Source of the DNA: Bdellovibrionales bacterium Ga0074139
GTDB taxonomy: Bacteria > Bdellovibrionota > Bdellovibrionia > Bdellovibrionales > Bdellovibrionaceae
Length of the DNA: 64,000 nt
Assembly (NCBI GenBank): GCA_001464795.1
Contig: LNEB01000015.1
Location: 248,001-312,000, forward strand
Reading direction: 5' to 3'
Shown here: one piece after another, positions 18,042 through 26,923 of the stretch
How positions within the stretch are numbered: the first letter of the stretch is position 1
Layout: each line of letters opens with the position of its first letter
Translations under genes and position numbers: made by a program
Notes under the pieces: generated by a model
Seen by the model: the letters and a program-made list of their open reading frames with translations, nothing else
Database searches by the model: none
What the model was told of the DNA's origin: nothing

Positions 18042-19277
18042 TTAAGGAGCTATTCGCCGCAACTCATCAAGGGATTTTCTTAAATTAAGTCTTCCGCGGG
18101 TCAAAGTTTTGGAGTTTCGACCGGAAATGACGTCGACTCCGCTAAGCAAAGCCTGTTTTATTTGCCCAGCAGAGGCCTGTGGTCTTGCACTCCATAAAGA
18201 GGCTGCAGCACCTGCTACAAAAGGGGCCGCCATACTAGTTCCATCCATTGATAAATAGGAATTGTTTTTTCCAGTGCTAAAAATATTCACTCCCGGAGCC
18301 GTCAGATGAACCTTTTTATAGCCATTATTTGACCAAGCCGGCATTAGGTTAATAGAGTCTGAAGCTGCCACTGTGATCTGGTTTGAAAGATCAAATGAAG
18401 CTGGAAAAAAATCATACACATCCACATCCAAACCGCTGTTTCCAGCCGCCACGACCATTAATATGCCCTGCCTGCTGAGTTGTGATAAAGCTCCTGCCAA
18501 TGTATCAGCGCAACCGTTTCCACCCCAGCTTGCATTAATCACTCGGGCCCCTCTAGAGGCTGCATACTGCATGGCTAAAATAGCATCGCCTAAAGTGCCA
18601 GCGCCGCTTGAATCCAGAAAAGCAGAGGGAACAATTTTTGACTCCGGTGCTGTGCCCGAGATGGATCCCGAGTTAGGATCAGCCGCAATGATACCAGCCA
18701 CGTGAGTTCCATGATCATTCAATTGTGAGCCCGCCACCGCAGAGGAAAAGAATTGGGCTCCGTAAGTATCATCAACGACACCGTTACCATCATCATCAAT
18801 CCCGTTATTGGGGATATCTCGAGTGTTAATTGCGATCTGATCTCTGAGTTGCCGATGATTCACATCCACCCGTGAATCAACAACTCCAACAATAATATTT
18901 TGACCGCGAAAGCCTTGGCTCCATACAGCATCGGCTTCAATTTGCTCAAGTCCATATTGATTGGATTGTTCGATGAAAATATTCTGTTGTGAAATTCGCC
19001 CTAATTGGCGCACTTTTTGATTGATTTGCACAAGCTTAATGTCATTTTCCCGAGGCAAAACAAATTCCTGTTTGAATTTTTCAGGGCTTTCTGATTTTTC
19101 AACTGAAAATGTACCGTCTTCCCATTGAACAATAAATTCGGTGGGTATGGCTTCAGCGGATTGACACTTCACGGTTTCAAAGCTCGTCGTAATTTCTTCG
19201 GTTTTAGAGCCTGACTTTGCACAGCCGGCAGCAAAGATAGAAAGAAGCACTAAATACCCGAAAGACCTAACATCCAT
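18042..19277 (-). CDS. Subtilisin-like serine protease (S8), lipoprotein
   Basis: 411 residues. A signal peptide with FAAGC makes Cys19 the likely lipidation site. A propeptide-like region (40-110) precedes the catalytic domain with D134 (VVDSRVD), H189 (NDHGTHVAG), N280 for the oxyanion hole and S348 (GTSMAAPFVAG). The segment DDDGNGVVDD at 161-170 is a typical calcium loop. DSR replaces the usual D-(S/T)-G after the catalytic Asp. It should act outside the cytoplasm on proteins. The RBS GAGGAG before ATG 19277 is part of alternative hairpins (19283-19310). Confidence 0.9.
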   Translation of the reverse strand: MDVRSFGYLVLLSIFAAGCAKSGSKTEEITTSFETVKCQSAEAIPTEFIVQWEDGTFSVEKSESPEKFKQEFVLPRENDIKLVQINQKVRQLGRISQQNIFIEQSNQYGLEQIEADAVWSQGFRGQNIIVGVVDSRVDVNHRQLRDQIAINTRDIPNNGIDDDGNGVVDDTYGAQFFSSAVAGSQLNDHGTHVAGIIAADPNSGSISGTAPESKIVPSAFLDSSGAGTLGDAILAMQYAASRGARVINASWGGNGCADTLAGALSQLSRQGILMVVAAGNSGLDVDVYDFFPASFDLSNQITVAASDSINLMPAWSNNGYKKVHLTAPGVNIFSTGKNNSYLSMDGTSMAAPFVAGAAASLWSARPQASAGQIKQALLSGVDVISGRNSKTLTRGRLNLRKSLDELRRIAP

Positions 19278-19282
19278 GTTAT

Positions 19283-19310
19283 CTCCTCAGAAGAGGAATC
19301 CATTCCTCTT
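19283..19310 (-). promoter_or_regulatory. Mutually exclusive hairpins at the protease RBS
   Basis: On the minus strand AAGAGGAAT-GG-ATTCCTCTT (19310-19291) is a perfect 9-bp inverted repeat. Its 3' arm also pairs with the downstream Shine-Dalgarno: UUCCUC (19298-19293), loop UUCU, GAGGAG (19288-19283), 6 bp with one G-U. Forming the first hairpin would free the RBS and forming the second would hide it. A DNA-operator role for the palindrome is the alternative. The rest of 19311-19563 shows no convincing gene. Confidence 0.45.
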
Positions 19311-19563
19311 AAATGATGAACCACCATGGGTTCTGATGGGTTACTCATCGGCTCAAATTGAGAAAACTAAATAGGCCCAGAATCTAGGTTCTGCCACGTG
19401 CCATTCTAGGGCGCTTTGTAAAGCAATTGATGGTTAAGTGATGTGAGAATTAATTCTAAAATCAAACCTATTCGAATTTGCGTTGAAAAAGTCTCATATC
19501 GAGACAGGTCAGTCTTTTGCAAATTAAGCCTTGAGTCCAAAAAACCTTAAAGGAGATCTATTC

Positions 19564-21195
19564 ATGAGCCCAACATTTTCAATACTTTTGTCCAGCCTTA
19601 TTTTTGCCCAGTCAGCACTTGTTTACGGACAAGCGCTAGGCACCATTAATCCCATCGTTGGTGGAGGTGGAAATTCCTTCATCGGAACCTCTGGTGATTA
19701 CAATATTAATCAAGTTACTCAAGATAATACGAAGGTCATGATGGCCATTCTTGAGCGTACAAATCAGATTCAAGATATCGACCGACAGTTCTTATTATCG
19801 ATTTCAGAAAGAATGAATTCTAAGCTCAATGAAATTAACAATTTAAGAATGAAGCTTGTGAAAATGTCCAGAGCTCTTGAGTTACAAAAATTAGCTGATT
19901 TTATTTCCATCATTAATGATGTGGAAGAAAAAAATCAGGCCCTTATTTTAGATCTCGCTACTTCTACAACGATCACTCGTGAATCACTACCTTCTTATTC
20001 ACCTGTGCAAGTGGGAAACATGACCGCCACTGTGAATAACTTTGGTAATGTGGATCTTTCACAATTAGTTAAAGGTGTTGAGGCTCAAAGAAAACTGATG
20101 CTTGATAACATGAATAACTTAAAAATCCGTAACCTCGTAAGCCCTGTTGGTCAGCCGGTAGAAATATTAGAAAATGCTTTGAATCCAGACCTTAAAGGGA
20201 TTCGAATTTTAACAAAAGAACAAATTGAAGACATGACTATAAAAGTTCAATTGGCTATGACTCTTGATGAATCCACAGTGGAATTACAACAAAAAATGGT
20301 TGATCAAACAGTGAACTTGGTAAACGCATTTGTGAATAACTACGGTTCATCAGAGTGGTTGCGTTTCACTGATGATAACGATGGTAAAGCTAGAATTATT
20401 GCATTTAAGCAAGTGACGGATGCATTTATGCGCAGATCTTACTTAAGAAAAAAGTACGGTATTCGCATGGGAGCTATTCAAACAGACGGATATCCAAAAC
20501 AAATTGTGAATCTCGAAAAATTTGGATTGCAACCTGTAAAACTAGCTTTGCAATCTTTGCGACGTGAGGCCGCTCTTTCTGACACTGAATTACAAGCCGC
20601 TTTTGAATCAGCAAGAAATTTCGTTCAATTATTTGATGAAAAAGTAACGCCTGTTTTGAAATCCAGAGAAATCATTTTAAAAAATGAAGGCAAACAAATG
20701 GAGTTCTCATCTAATGACACAGGATTTATTGTTAAAGCCAATTCAGCTTTAACTTACTTAACAGGACAACGGGCCACAGCTGAGGTTTTATTATCAATCA
20801 TGAGACTCGTGTTATCAGACGTTCGTGAAGAAATGATGTTATCACAGAACAGCACTGAAGAAATGAAGTCTTACCACGATGCTAAATACCGATCGACGAA
20901 AGAACTTAAAGAAGACAACAACAAACGCATCTGTGAAATTGATTTCACACTTTCCCAAGAAGTTCATAACCGAAATTGTAAAGCCATTGGTGTGAATACA
21001 AAGGCCACTCAAATCGTAGGTGGTAACGGAAAATCCATGGCAGAGATCTTTTCCAATATGATGAACAATGTTGAATACATTGAAAAAGCTAGCCGACAAG
21101 ATGCAATGAATGCCAAGAAGATTCTTGATGCTGCCATCCGCGCTGGAAATGATCAAGACGAGCAAGACTCTAAAGACGACGACTTATTTAACTAA
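19564..21195 (+). CDS. Secreted protein of unknown function, coiled-coil rich
   Basis: 543 residues with a signal peptide (about 1-25, ending ALVYGQA). After a Gly-rich stretch (GGGGNSF) it is almost entirely helical, with long charged amphipathic segments (for example RTNQIQDIDRQFLLSISERM) and an acidic C-terminus (QDEQDSKDDDLFN). ATG at 19564 is set by AAAGGAGAT; the TTG at 19531 would bury this site. It is first in a run of three secreted or membrane proteins (19564-24229) with small gaps, probably an operon. I recognise no family; a structural or envelope role is only a guess. Confidence 0.7.
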   Translation: MSPTFSILLSSLIFAQSALVYGQALGTINPIVGGGGNSFIGTSGDYNINQVTQDNTKVMMAILERTNQIQDIDRQFLLSISERMNSKLNEINNLRMKLVKMSRALELQKLADFISIINDVEEKNQALILDLATSTTITRESLPSYSPVQVGNMTATVNNFGNVDLSQLVKGVEAQRKLMLDNMNNLKIRNLVSPVGQPVEILENALNPDLKGIRILTKEQIEDMTIKVQLAMTLDESTVELQQKMVDQTVNLVNAFVNNYGSSEWLRFTDDNDGKARIIAFKQVTDAFMRRSYLRKKYGIRMGAIQTDGYPKQIVNLEKFGLQPVKLALQSLRREAALSDTELQAAFESARNFVQLFDEKVTPVLKSREIILKNEGKQMEFSSNDTGFIVKANSALTYLTGQRATAEVLLSIMRLVLSDVREEMMLSQNSTEEMKSYHDAKYRSTKELKEDNNKRICEIDFTLSQEVHNRNCKAIGVNTKATQIVGGNGKSMAEIFSNMMNNVEYIEKASRQDAMNAKKILDAAIRAGNDQDEQDSKDDDLFN

Positions 21196-21216
21196 ACTTT
21201 ATTTTTAGGAGTCTTT

Positions 21217-23175
21217 ATGAAACTGCCACTATCGATACTTTTCATCATGAGTTCATCCATCGGATGGACTCAGTTCCGCACAGAATCAGAAGTTCAACGA
21301 TCAAGGCAGTGTTCATACACCTCAAGTAATGGAAACACTGAAATAGAAGCCTCATGTGGTAGCGAACAAGTTCTAGGTCGAGACGACCGTGTTCGCCCTT
21401 TCATCAACCAGCCTTTGGGTCGCTCAGGTATCTCAGCGGCCTGTGGTCGTGAAATACCCGCCTCACTTTCCTATCAAGCGGTGGTTCATCCGCTGCTTTG
21501 CGGAGAAGGTGCTGTTAACCAAGAAAGAATTCAAACTCCTGTCAGCAAAAAGATTATGAGTGATTGGGACCGCATGTCTCGTTCCGGAGTGGCTGGTGCA
21601 GAAAACAAAATGCAGCAAATCAGAAAGATCGATTTAAAATACAATGGTGAAATTGAGTATCCCACTTTTGAATCTTGGACCTATCAAAAACTCATGGGTG
21701 ATTTTGATTATCGCTGTGGTGCTGAATCTTGGCCTACGACTTGTTCCGTTCCTTTAAAAGAAAAAATAACAGAAACCTACTATGAAGAAGAGTGTGTGGC
21801 GTGGGAAGAACCACCAGAAGTGCCTAGCTATGGTTCAGGATCTTCAGGCGGTAGCAGTAGTGGCGGTGGTTCCTACAATCCAGACCGTGGAAACATTGAT
21901 ACAACATTACCTGATCGTGACCAAGGATTCGGAGAATCCAGCGGAGATATCGAAGACAGCAGAAGAAATCGCTTTGAAGGCGGCTCTGTTTTAAAAATTC
22001 AGTTTTTAAGATCCCCAGCCTCAAGAAGATGTATTCAAACTCGACAAGTGCGAAGGGAAAGAGTCAGCTACCGAAACCGTGGTGATGTGACTTACTCATG
22101 TTTGAAACAAAGACCTAAATATTGCACTTGGTATGAAGGCCGAACAGAAGTTCGCAGATGTCAGAACCAAAAATTAAATTATACTGTTCAGTACACACAG
22201 GATCCTAAATGGACTCCGGGTTACACAGATTCAAAGCAAAAACACAGAGACTACAATCCAATACTACCAAACAAGTTTGATTTGTTATCTGGAGAAACGG
22301 AAAGCTTCACTTTATTTAGTAACTTCGGCGAGTCACAGGCACTGAATCCAAAAATTAAAATTGAAAGCCAGTGGAACGAGTACATAGCGCAAGCTCAGCC
22401 CCAGGCGCTAGCTTGTCAGTTTCAAAAGGACCAAGCCGTTGATTTTAAAATCTTTACCGTTGGTAGAAACCGCGTAAAGGCTCCGAATCCACTTGCACTT
22501 CCCGTTGATAAAGATGGTAAAGAAGTGTTTCCTCTTTCCGTTGAAAACGGAAGGCCCGTTCGCATGAAGTTGATTGATAAGGGCCGCGCTACTCAGTTAA
22601 AAGCGGCAGCGCTTAGTCGAACATTTTCTAAACCCAATGATGCTGCCAAAGCTCAGCGGGACGTTGTTCATAAGTCAGCCAAAATTTCTAACAATGAAGT
22701 CAGCGGTTTAACAGGAGATGCTTACTGGCATACAACTCAATTCCGTATGCAGTTGTTTGAACAAGGTCGCTGGGGTCGCACTTCGTTTGTAACTGTGCCT
22801 ACACATTTTGCTTCTGACTCTGGAAATATCTTAGGAAGTGAAATGGATATTTCTTTAACGGGTCAAGACGGCATCAAAGATTTTTACCGAGCAGCAGGTC
22901 CTTTTAAAAGATTACTGGGTTGGGCTTGGGAAAAAACAGGAGCTGAATTTACTCCGGGTCAGACTTACTACTTTAGAATTCAAGCATTGCCCCAGGGCTT
23001 ACCTTTTTATGATAACGGCTGCGAAACTTCATCCTCAACCTGTGATGGTGAACAGGCCAATGAGGCCTCATTTAGCGAACCACTGACCTTTGAATGGCAA
23101 GCTTCCAATGAAATTGATAACAGAAGTCTATTTAAAAAGTTTAAAGATTTTCAAAAGAAATTTCAGGTGTTGTAA
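21217..23175 (+). CDS. Secreted cysteine-rich protein of unknown function
   Basis: 652 residues, signal peptide of about 18 residues (MKLPLSILFIMSSSIGWTQ). The mature part has well over a dozen cysteines, many in pairs (CGAESWPTTC, CLKQRPKYC, CETSSSTC), suggesting disulfide bonds outside the cytoplasm. A Gly/Ser-rich linker (SYGSGSSGGSSSGGGSYN) near residues 205-222 separates an N-terminal domain from a larger C-terminal one. AGGAG precedes the ATG. It lies 21 bp after the helical secreted protein and 1 bp before the next gene. No family recognised. Confidence 0.7.
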   Translation: MKLPLSILFIMSSSIGWTQFRTESEVQRSRQCSYTSSNGNTEIEASCGSEQVLGRDDRVRPFINQPLGRSGISAACGREIPASLSYQAVVHPLLCGEGAVNQERIQTPVSKKIMSDWDRMSRSGVAGAENKMQQIRKIDLKYNGEIEYPTFESWTYQKLMGDFDYRCGAESWPTTCSVPLKEKITETYYEEECVAWEEPPEVPSYGSGSSGGSSSGGGSYNPDRGNIDTTLPDRDQGFGESSGDIEDSRRNRFEGGSVLKIQFLRSPASRRCIQTRQVRRERVSYRNRGDVTYSCLKQRPKYCTWYEGRTEVRRCQNQKLNYTVQYTQDPKWTPGYTDSKQKHRDYNPILPNKFDLLSGETESFTLFSNFGESQALNPKIKIESQWNEYIAQAQPQALACQFQKDQAVDFKIFTVGRNRVKAPNPLALPVDKDGKEVFPLSVENGRPVRMKLIDKGRATQLKAAALSRTFSKPNDAAKAQRDVVHKSAKISNNEVSGLTGDAYWHTTQFRMQLFEQGRWGRTSFVTVPTHFASDSGNILGSEMDISLTGQDGIKDFYRAAGPFKRLLGWAWEKTGAEFTPGQTYYFRIQALPQGLPFYDNGCETSSSTCDGEQANEASFSEPLTFEWQASNEIDNRSLFKKFKDFQKKFQVL

Positions 23176-23176
23176 T

Positions 23177-24229
23177 ATGAAAAAATTAATTGCGCTTTTA
23201 ATTGTTTTTCAATCTTACTTTTTACCCAGTGCCTTCGCCCAAGAAACGGTTCCTTCTGTCAGTGAAGCTACCGCCGCTTTTGAAGTAGATCTGAAAACGG
23301 CCATTTACTCTGTTAATGAAATTCCATCCATCTTAAAAGATTTGGGTGATATGAAAACGGCATCGGGTTATGCCATTACTCAAAACATTATCCAGGAAGT
23401 CTACACAAGGCTTGATACCTCCCTATCTTTAATGACTCTCATTATGATAGATCCAAAATTAAGTGATAAGCAAAAATTTGAAATGACCAATGGCTTAGCT
23501 GGAGCCATAGGTGAGGTTTTGATTACAATCATTCGAAGACATGACGAAGACAAGGTCGATAAGAATAAACTGATGAAGCGAGTCAGCGAGATGACGACAG
23601 TCGAAAATGCTCGTGAAATTCTTAAAGAGATTTTCTTTGATTTTAGAAGACCCTTTTATTTTCCCATGTCTGCTGAAAGATCGAAGGCTCGAATTTGGTC
23701 TCCGTTAGAATTAAAGAACCGAGATCAACTAGGACAGAATGTTTTATTAAGACTGCAAAACTATTCACAGGCTGTTTATCCCAACATAGAGGATGGAAAA
23801 TTGAAAACAGCTGACCGTGATACATGGCGGGAAGATGTTTTAGATAAAAGCTTAAGAATCCGTGAGTACCGTTTGGCAGCACAAAAAATGACAGCCTACG
23901 CAGCCTTTGGTTTTGCGATGTGGGGCTTTGTAGCACCACATGTTGATATCGTAGGTGCCATGACCGGTCAGTATAACGATAATACTTTGTTCACGAGTTC
24001 CCTTGTTTACATGACAGGATGGGTGACCTTCGGTCTTACAAAGCTGACTTTGACCTCAGCTAAAACTGTAGAGGTGCTTAAGCAAACCATCGATATGTTC
24101 AAAGACCCTAAATTAGTGACAACTCCCATCGTCCCCAAGCAGACCCTCCTTCAAAAAATCAAAGGGTACCAGGCACGTTTCTGCTCCGCGGTAGTCCGAA
24201 AATCGGGCGCATCTGGGCAGCAAAAGTAA
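23177..24229 (+). CDS. Signal-peptide protein with C-terminal membrane helices, unknown
   Basis: 350 residues. The N-terminus MKKLIALLIVFQSYFLPSAFAQ is a clear signal peptide. A helical middle follows, then two hydrophobic segments around 245-265 and 275-300 (AAFGFAMWGFVAPHVDIVGA; VYMTGWVTFGLTKL), so it is probably membrane bound. ATG at 23177 follows the previous stop by one base; a longer reading frame from 23090 would overlap the upstream gene and lose the signal peptide. Third gene of the secreted cluster; no family recognised. Confidence 0.65.
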   Translation: MKKLIALLIVFQSYFLPSAFAQETVPSVSEATAAFEVDLKTAIYSVNEIPSILKDLGDMKTASGYAITQNIIQEVYTRLDTSLSLMTLIMIDPKLSDKQKFEMTNGLAGAIGEVLITIIRRHDEDKVDKNKLMKRVSEMTTVENAREILKEIFFDFRRPFYFPMSAERSKARIWSPLELKNRDQLGQNVLLRLQNYSQAVYPNIEDGKLKTADRDTWREDVLDKSLRIREYRLAAQKMTAYAAFGFAMWGFVAPHVDIVGAMTGQYNDNTLFTSSLVYMTGWVTFGLTKLTLTSAKTVEVLKQTIDMFKDPKLVTTPIVPKQTLLQKIKGYQARFCSAVVRKSGASGQQK

Positions 24230-24249
24230 GTCACGCCATGAAACATTTA

Positions 24250-24288
24250 CTCAATCGACTTTATAGGATCCTTTAAAGTCGATTTGAG
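24250..24288. repeat. Long near-perfect palindrome between two envelope-protein genes
   Basis: AATCGACTTTA (24253-24263) and TAAAGTCGATT (24274-24284) are perfect complements around TAGGATCCTT, so 15 of 16 arm positions match over 32 bp. CTC (24250-24252) and GAG (24286-24288) extend it with one bulge. No T-run follows. It may be an operator for the gene at 24322, a factor-independent 3' stabiliser of the upstream mRNA, or a repeat element. Confidence 0.5.
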
Positions 24289-24321
24289 CTTGGACAAGTA
24301 TTTGCTCTCAACTAGGTTAAT

Positions 24322-24798
24322 ATGGAAACCTCAGCCTTTTTGAAACGACTTATTTTTTCTCTTACAACAGGAACAATCCTGTTTTATCTCGTTTCGTTTC
24401 ATTCTGTCGGCCAAACAAAAAAAGAAAGCACTGAAATCAAAGAGTGTCGAATTGAATTATTAAAAGTTCGCTCTGGAAAGCCCGTTGCTTTAAGGTATCA
24501 AGAGCTCATAACAACCGAAAACGTTTTACAACTCAGTCAAGTTGAGCAAAGCCTCATCAGCCGCTACATAAAAAGATCAAATATTAGTCTTGTTGAAAAA
24601 GGTGTTGATAACCCTTTTTTAATCACCACTTACAGAATGGAAAGTCCTGCTCGTAAATCCTTAGGTTTTAAAGTTGTGATTGATAGTTTGAATGAAGAAG
24701 AAGACATTATGACTTTTTACCTTACAAAAAAGAACAAGATTCTTTTCTGGTATCTTGAAGGTGCTACGCCTCAAAAAAACTGGCTTTGTCAGAAATAA
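24322..24798 (+). CDS. Hypothetical protein with N-terminal membrane anchor
   Basis: 158 residues. A hydrophobic segment at about 10-32 (LIFSLTTGTILFYLVSF) is a signal anchor or uncleaved signal peptide. The rest is a small alpha/beta domain with two cysteines (C42 and the C-terminal LCQK) and ends with the strand FYLTKKNKILFWYLEG. The family is not recognised. It follows the 32-bp palindrome and ends one base before the convergent purine nucleoside phosphorylase gene. Its relation to the preceding secreted cluster is only positional. Confidence 0.6.
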   Translation: METSAFLKRLIFSLTTGTILFYLVSFHSVGQTKKESTEIKECRIELLKVRSGKPVALRYQELITTENVLQLSQVEQSLISRYIKRSNISLVEKGVDNPFLITTYRMESPARKSLGFKVVIDSLNEEEDIMTFYLTKKNKILFWYLEGATPQKNWLCQK

Positions 24799-24799
24799 T

Positions 24800-25618
24800 T
24801 TAAGAAATTTTGGATAAAAACGATTTTAGAAAATCAACAAACTGTTGTTCGACTTTTTTTGCATTTTCTGTGACTTCTTCATGGGACAACTTGTTCCTGG
24901 AAATGCCAGCTGCTAAATTTGTAATACAACTTAAAGCCGCTACACGAAGACCCAGGTGATTGGCAGCAATGGCCTCTGGAACAGTACTCATGCCCACGGC
25001 TTTTCCACCAATCAGCTTTAAGTACCGAACTTCAGCGGGAGTTTCATAAGTAGGTCCTGTGACACCGCAGTAAATACCTTTGTGATAGCGGCAATTCATG
25101 TCTTGAAAAGTTTTTTCCATGAGTTCCACAAATTTTTTATCGTAGGCCTCTGTCATGTCAGGAAAACGGGGTCCCAGCTGTTTAAGGTTGGGTCCCATCA
25201 GAGGATTAATTCCCATTAGATTAATATGATCTTCGATGATCATGAAATCACCGGCCTGCATCGTATCGCCAAAGCCACCCGCTGAGTTTGTTAAAATTAA
25301 ATTTTCAATACCCAAAAGAGCCATCGTTCGAGTGGGATAAACCACCGTGTCCATCGAGTGACCTTCGTAATAATGAAGACGACCCTGTAATGCGATGATT
25401 GGCTGATCATCCACAGTTCCTAAAATCAAGTTACCCTGATGACCCTCGACGGAAGTGGAAACAAAGTGAGGGATTTCATTAAAAGGAATTTTGGCATCAA
25501 TTTTTAAGTGCTGAACAAAGGCGCCCAAGCCAGAGCCTAAAATAATTCCCACCTTCGGCTTTAACGAAGATCGGGATCTGATGTAGCTAACTGTTTCTGT
25601 CAATTTATCTAAAAGCAT
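24800..25618 (-). CDS. punA: Purine nucleoside phosphorylase (trimeric, class II)
   Basis: 272 residues. VGIILGSGLGAFV near the N-terminus is the phosphate-binding opening of the PNP/MTAP family. LQGRLHYYEGH, TNSAGG and the purine-site region GPTYETPAEVR and VGMSTVPE follow. It splits purine (deoxy)nucleosides with phosphate into base and (deoxy)ribose-1-phosphate. It is the last gene of the operon pilT-deoC-deoA-punA, 3 bp after deoA. Together with deoA and deoC it supports use of nucleosides from degraded nucleic acid, which suits a scavenger or predator. Confidence 0.9.
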   Translation of the reverse strand: MLLDKLTETVSYIRSRSSLKPKVGIILGSGLGAFVQHLKIDAKIPFNEIPHFVSTSVEGHQGNLILGTVDDQPIIALQGRLHYYEGHSMDTVVYPTRTMALLGIENLILTNSAGGFGDTMQAGDFMIIEDHINLMGINPLMGPNLKQLGPRFPDMTEAYDKKFVELMEKTFQDMNCRYHKGIYCGVTGPTYETPAEVRYLKLIGGKAVGMSTVPEAIAANHLGLRVAALSCITNLAAGISRNKLSHEEVTENAKKVEQQFVDFLKSFLSKIS

Positions 25619-25621
25619 TTT

Positions 25622-26923
25622 TTACTCGAGTGTTGCTGCTATCAAATCGAGGGCTGGCGGTTTTTGCAAGGAAATTTGAACAGATTCCAATAACAATTTC
25701 TGAGCGGCTTGGAAAAGGGATGGATCGTTTCCATAAAGAGTAAATAGAGGGTCACCGGAACTGACAGATTGTCCTCGTTTTTTATGAAACTCAATTCCCG
25801 CTGTGGGTTCAATAATATCTTCTTTTACAGCACGTCCGGCTTTGATGCTAATTCCTGCAAGCCCGATGGTTTCAGCATTAAAGCCAGCAACAAATCCTGA
25901 TTGTTCGGCCCTCACTGTAAAAGGATTTTTTGAATCGGGAAGTGCGCTTAAATTTCCACCCTGTCTTTCAACCATCTCTTCGAACTTTTTTAGTGCCTGA
26001 CCATTTACAAGTTGGTTTTCACAAACTTCATAGGCTTCTTGGTACTTTGTAGAACGGCCTGCCAACATAATCATATGAGCTGATAATGCGATACTGAGCT
26101 CCTTAGTATCTTTGTATAAATCATGAGATTTGTTTTTCATAATTTCGACACACTCAAAAACTTCCAGTGAGTTTCCAGCAAAGCGGCCCAAGGGTTGATT
26201 CATGTCTGTGATAAGCGCTGTGCACTTTTTGCCTGCTCCGATTGCAATGCTTTGTAAATCCTTGGCCAGTGCTTCAGCATCAGCAAAACTTTTCATAAAA
26301 GCTCCGCTGCCCCATTTTACATCAAGAACTAACCCATCAATACCTTCAGCTAATTTCTTTGACATGATACTGGCACAAATCAGGGGTCTGCTTTCCACAG
26401 TGGCAGTCACATCACGAAGTGCATAGATTTTTTTATCAGCAGGGCAAATATCCAAGGTTTGACCGATAAAACTGATTTTATTTTTAAAAACCATATCTGC
26501 AAACTCATCTAAATTGAGCTGAGTGTTAAATCCTGGAATACTTTCAAGTTTATCAAGAGTGCCGCCAGTGTGGCCTAAACCACGACCTGAAATCATGGGA
26601 ACAGGAATTCCTAAAGAGGCAACGATCGGCCCTAAGATAAGACTGGTTTTATCACCGATACCACCGGTGCTGTGCTTATCGACTTTAAATTCGGGTGATT
26701 TCGGAAAGTTCATCACGCGGCCCGAATGCAGCATGGCCTGAGTCAAAGCAAGTGTTTCAGAGTTTGATAATCCCTTAAAATAAATCGCCATTAGCAGCGC
26801 CGACATTTGATAATCAGGAATTTCACCAAGGGTGTATTTTTTTATAAACTCTTGAATTTCTGATTCAGTAAGCGCTAAGCCATTTCTTTTTTTCTTTATA
26901 ACTTCTGAGGGTAGAAAAAACAT
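25622..26923 (-). CDS. deoA: Thymidine/pyrimidine-nucleoside phosphorylase
   Basis: 433 residues, family NP-II. The N-terminal helical domain is followed by the phosphate-binding signature KHSTGGIGDKTSL and SGRGLGHTGGTLDKLES, and a C-terminal alpha/beta domain with GIEFHKKRGQ. It converts thymidine and deoxyuridine to the base and deoxyribose-1-phosphate. I chose ATG at 26923, which overlaps the deoC stop as TGATG and has AGGA upstream; TTG at 26926 is the alternative. It is in an operon with deoC and punA. Confidence 0.93.
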   Translation of the reverse strand: MFFLPSEVIKKKRNGLALTESEIQEFIKKYTLGEIPDYQMSALLMAIYFKGLSNSETLALTQAMLHSGRVMNFPKSPEFKVDKHSTGGIGDKTSLILGPIVASLGIPVPMISGRGLGHTGGTLDKLESIPGFNTQLNLDEFADMVFKNKISFIGQTLDICPADKKIYALRDVTATVESRPLICASIMSKKLAEGIDGLVLDVKWGSGAFMKSFADAEALAKDLQSIAIGAGKKCTALITDMNQPLGRFAGNSLEVFECVEIMKNKSHDLYKDTKELSIALSAHMIMLAGRSTKYQEAYEVCENQLVNGQALKKFEEMVERQGGNLSALPDSKNPFTVRAEQSGFVAGFNAETIGLAGISIKAGRAVKEDIIEPTAGIEFHKKRGQSVSSGDPLFTLYGNDPSLFQAAQKLLLESVQISLQKPPALDLIAATLE

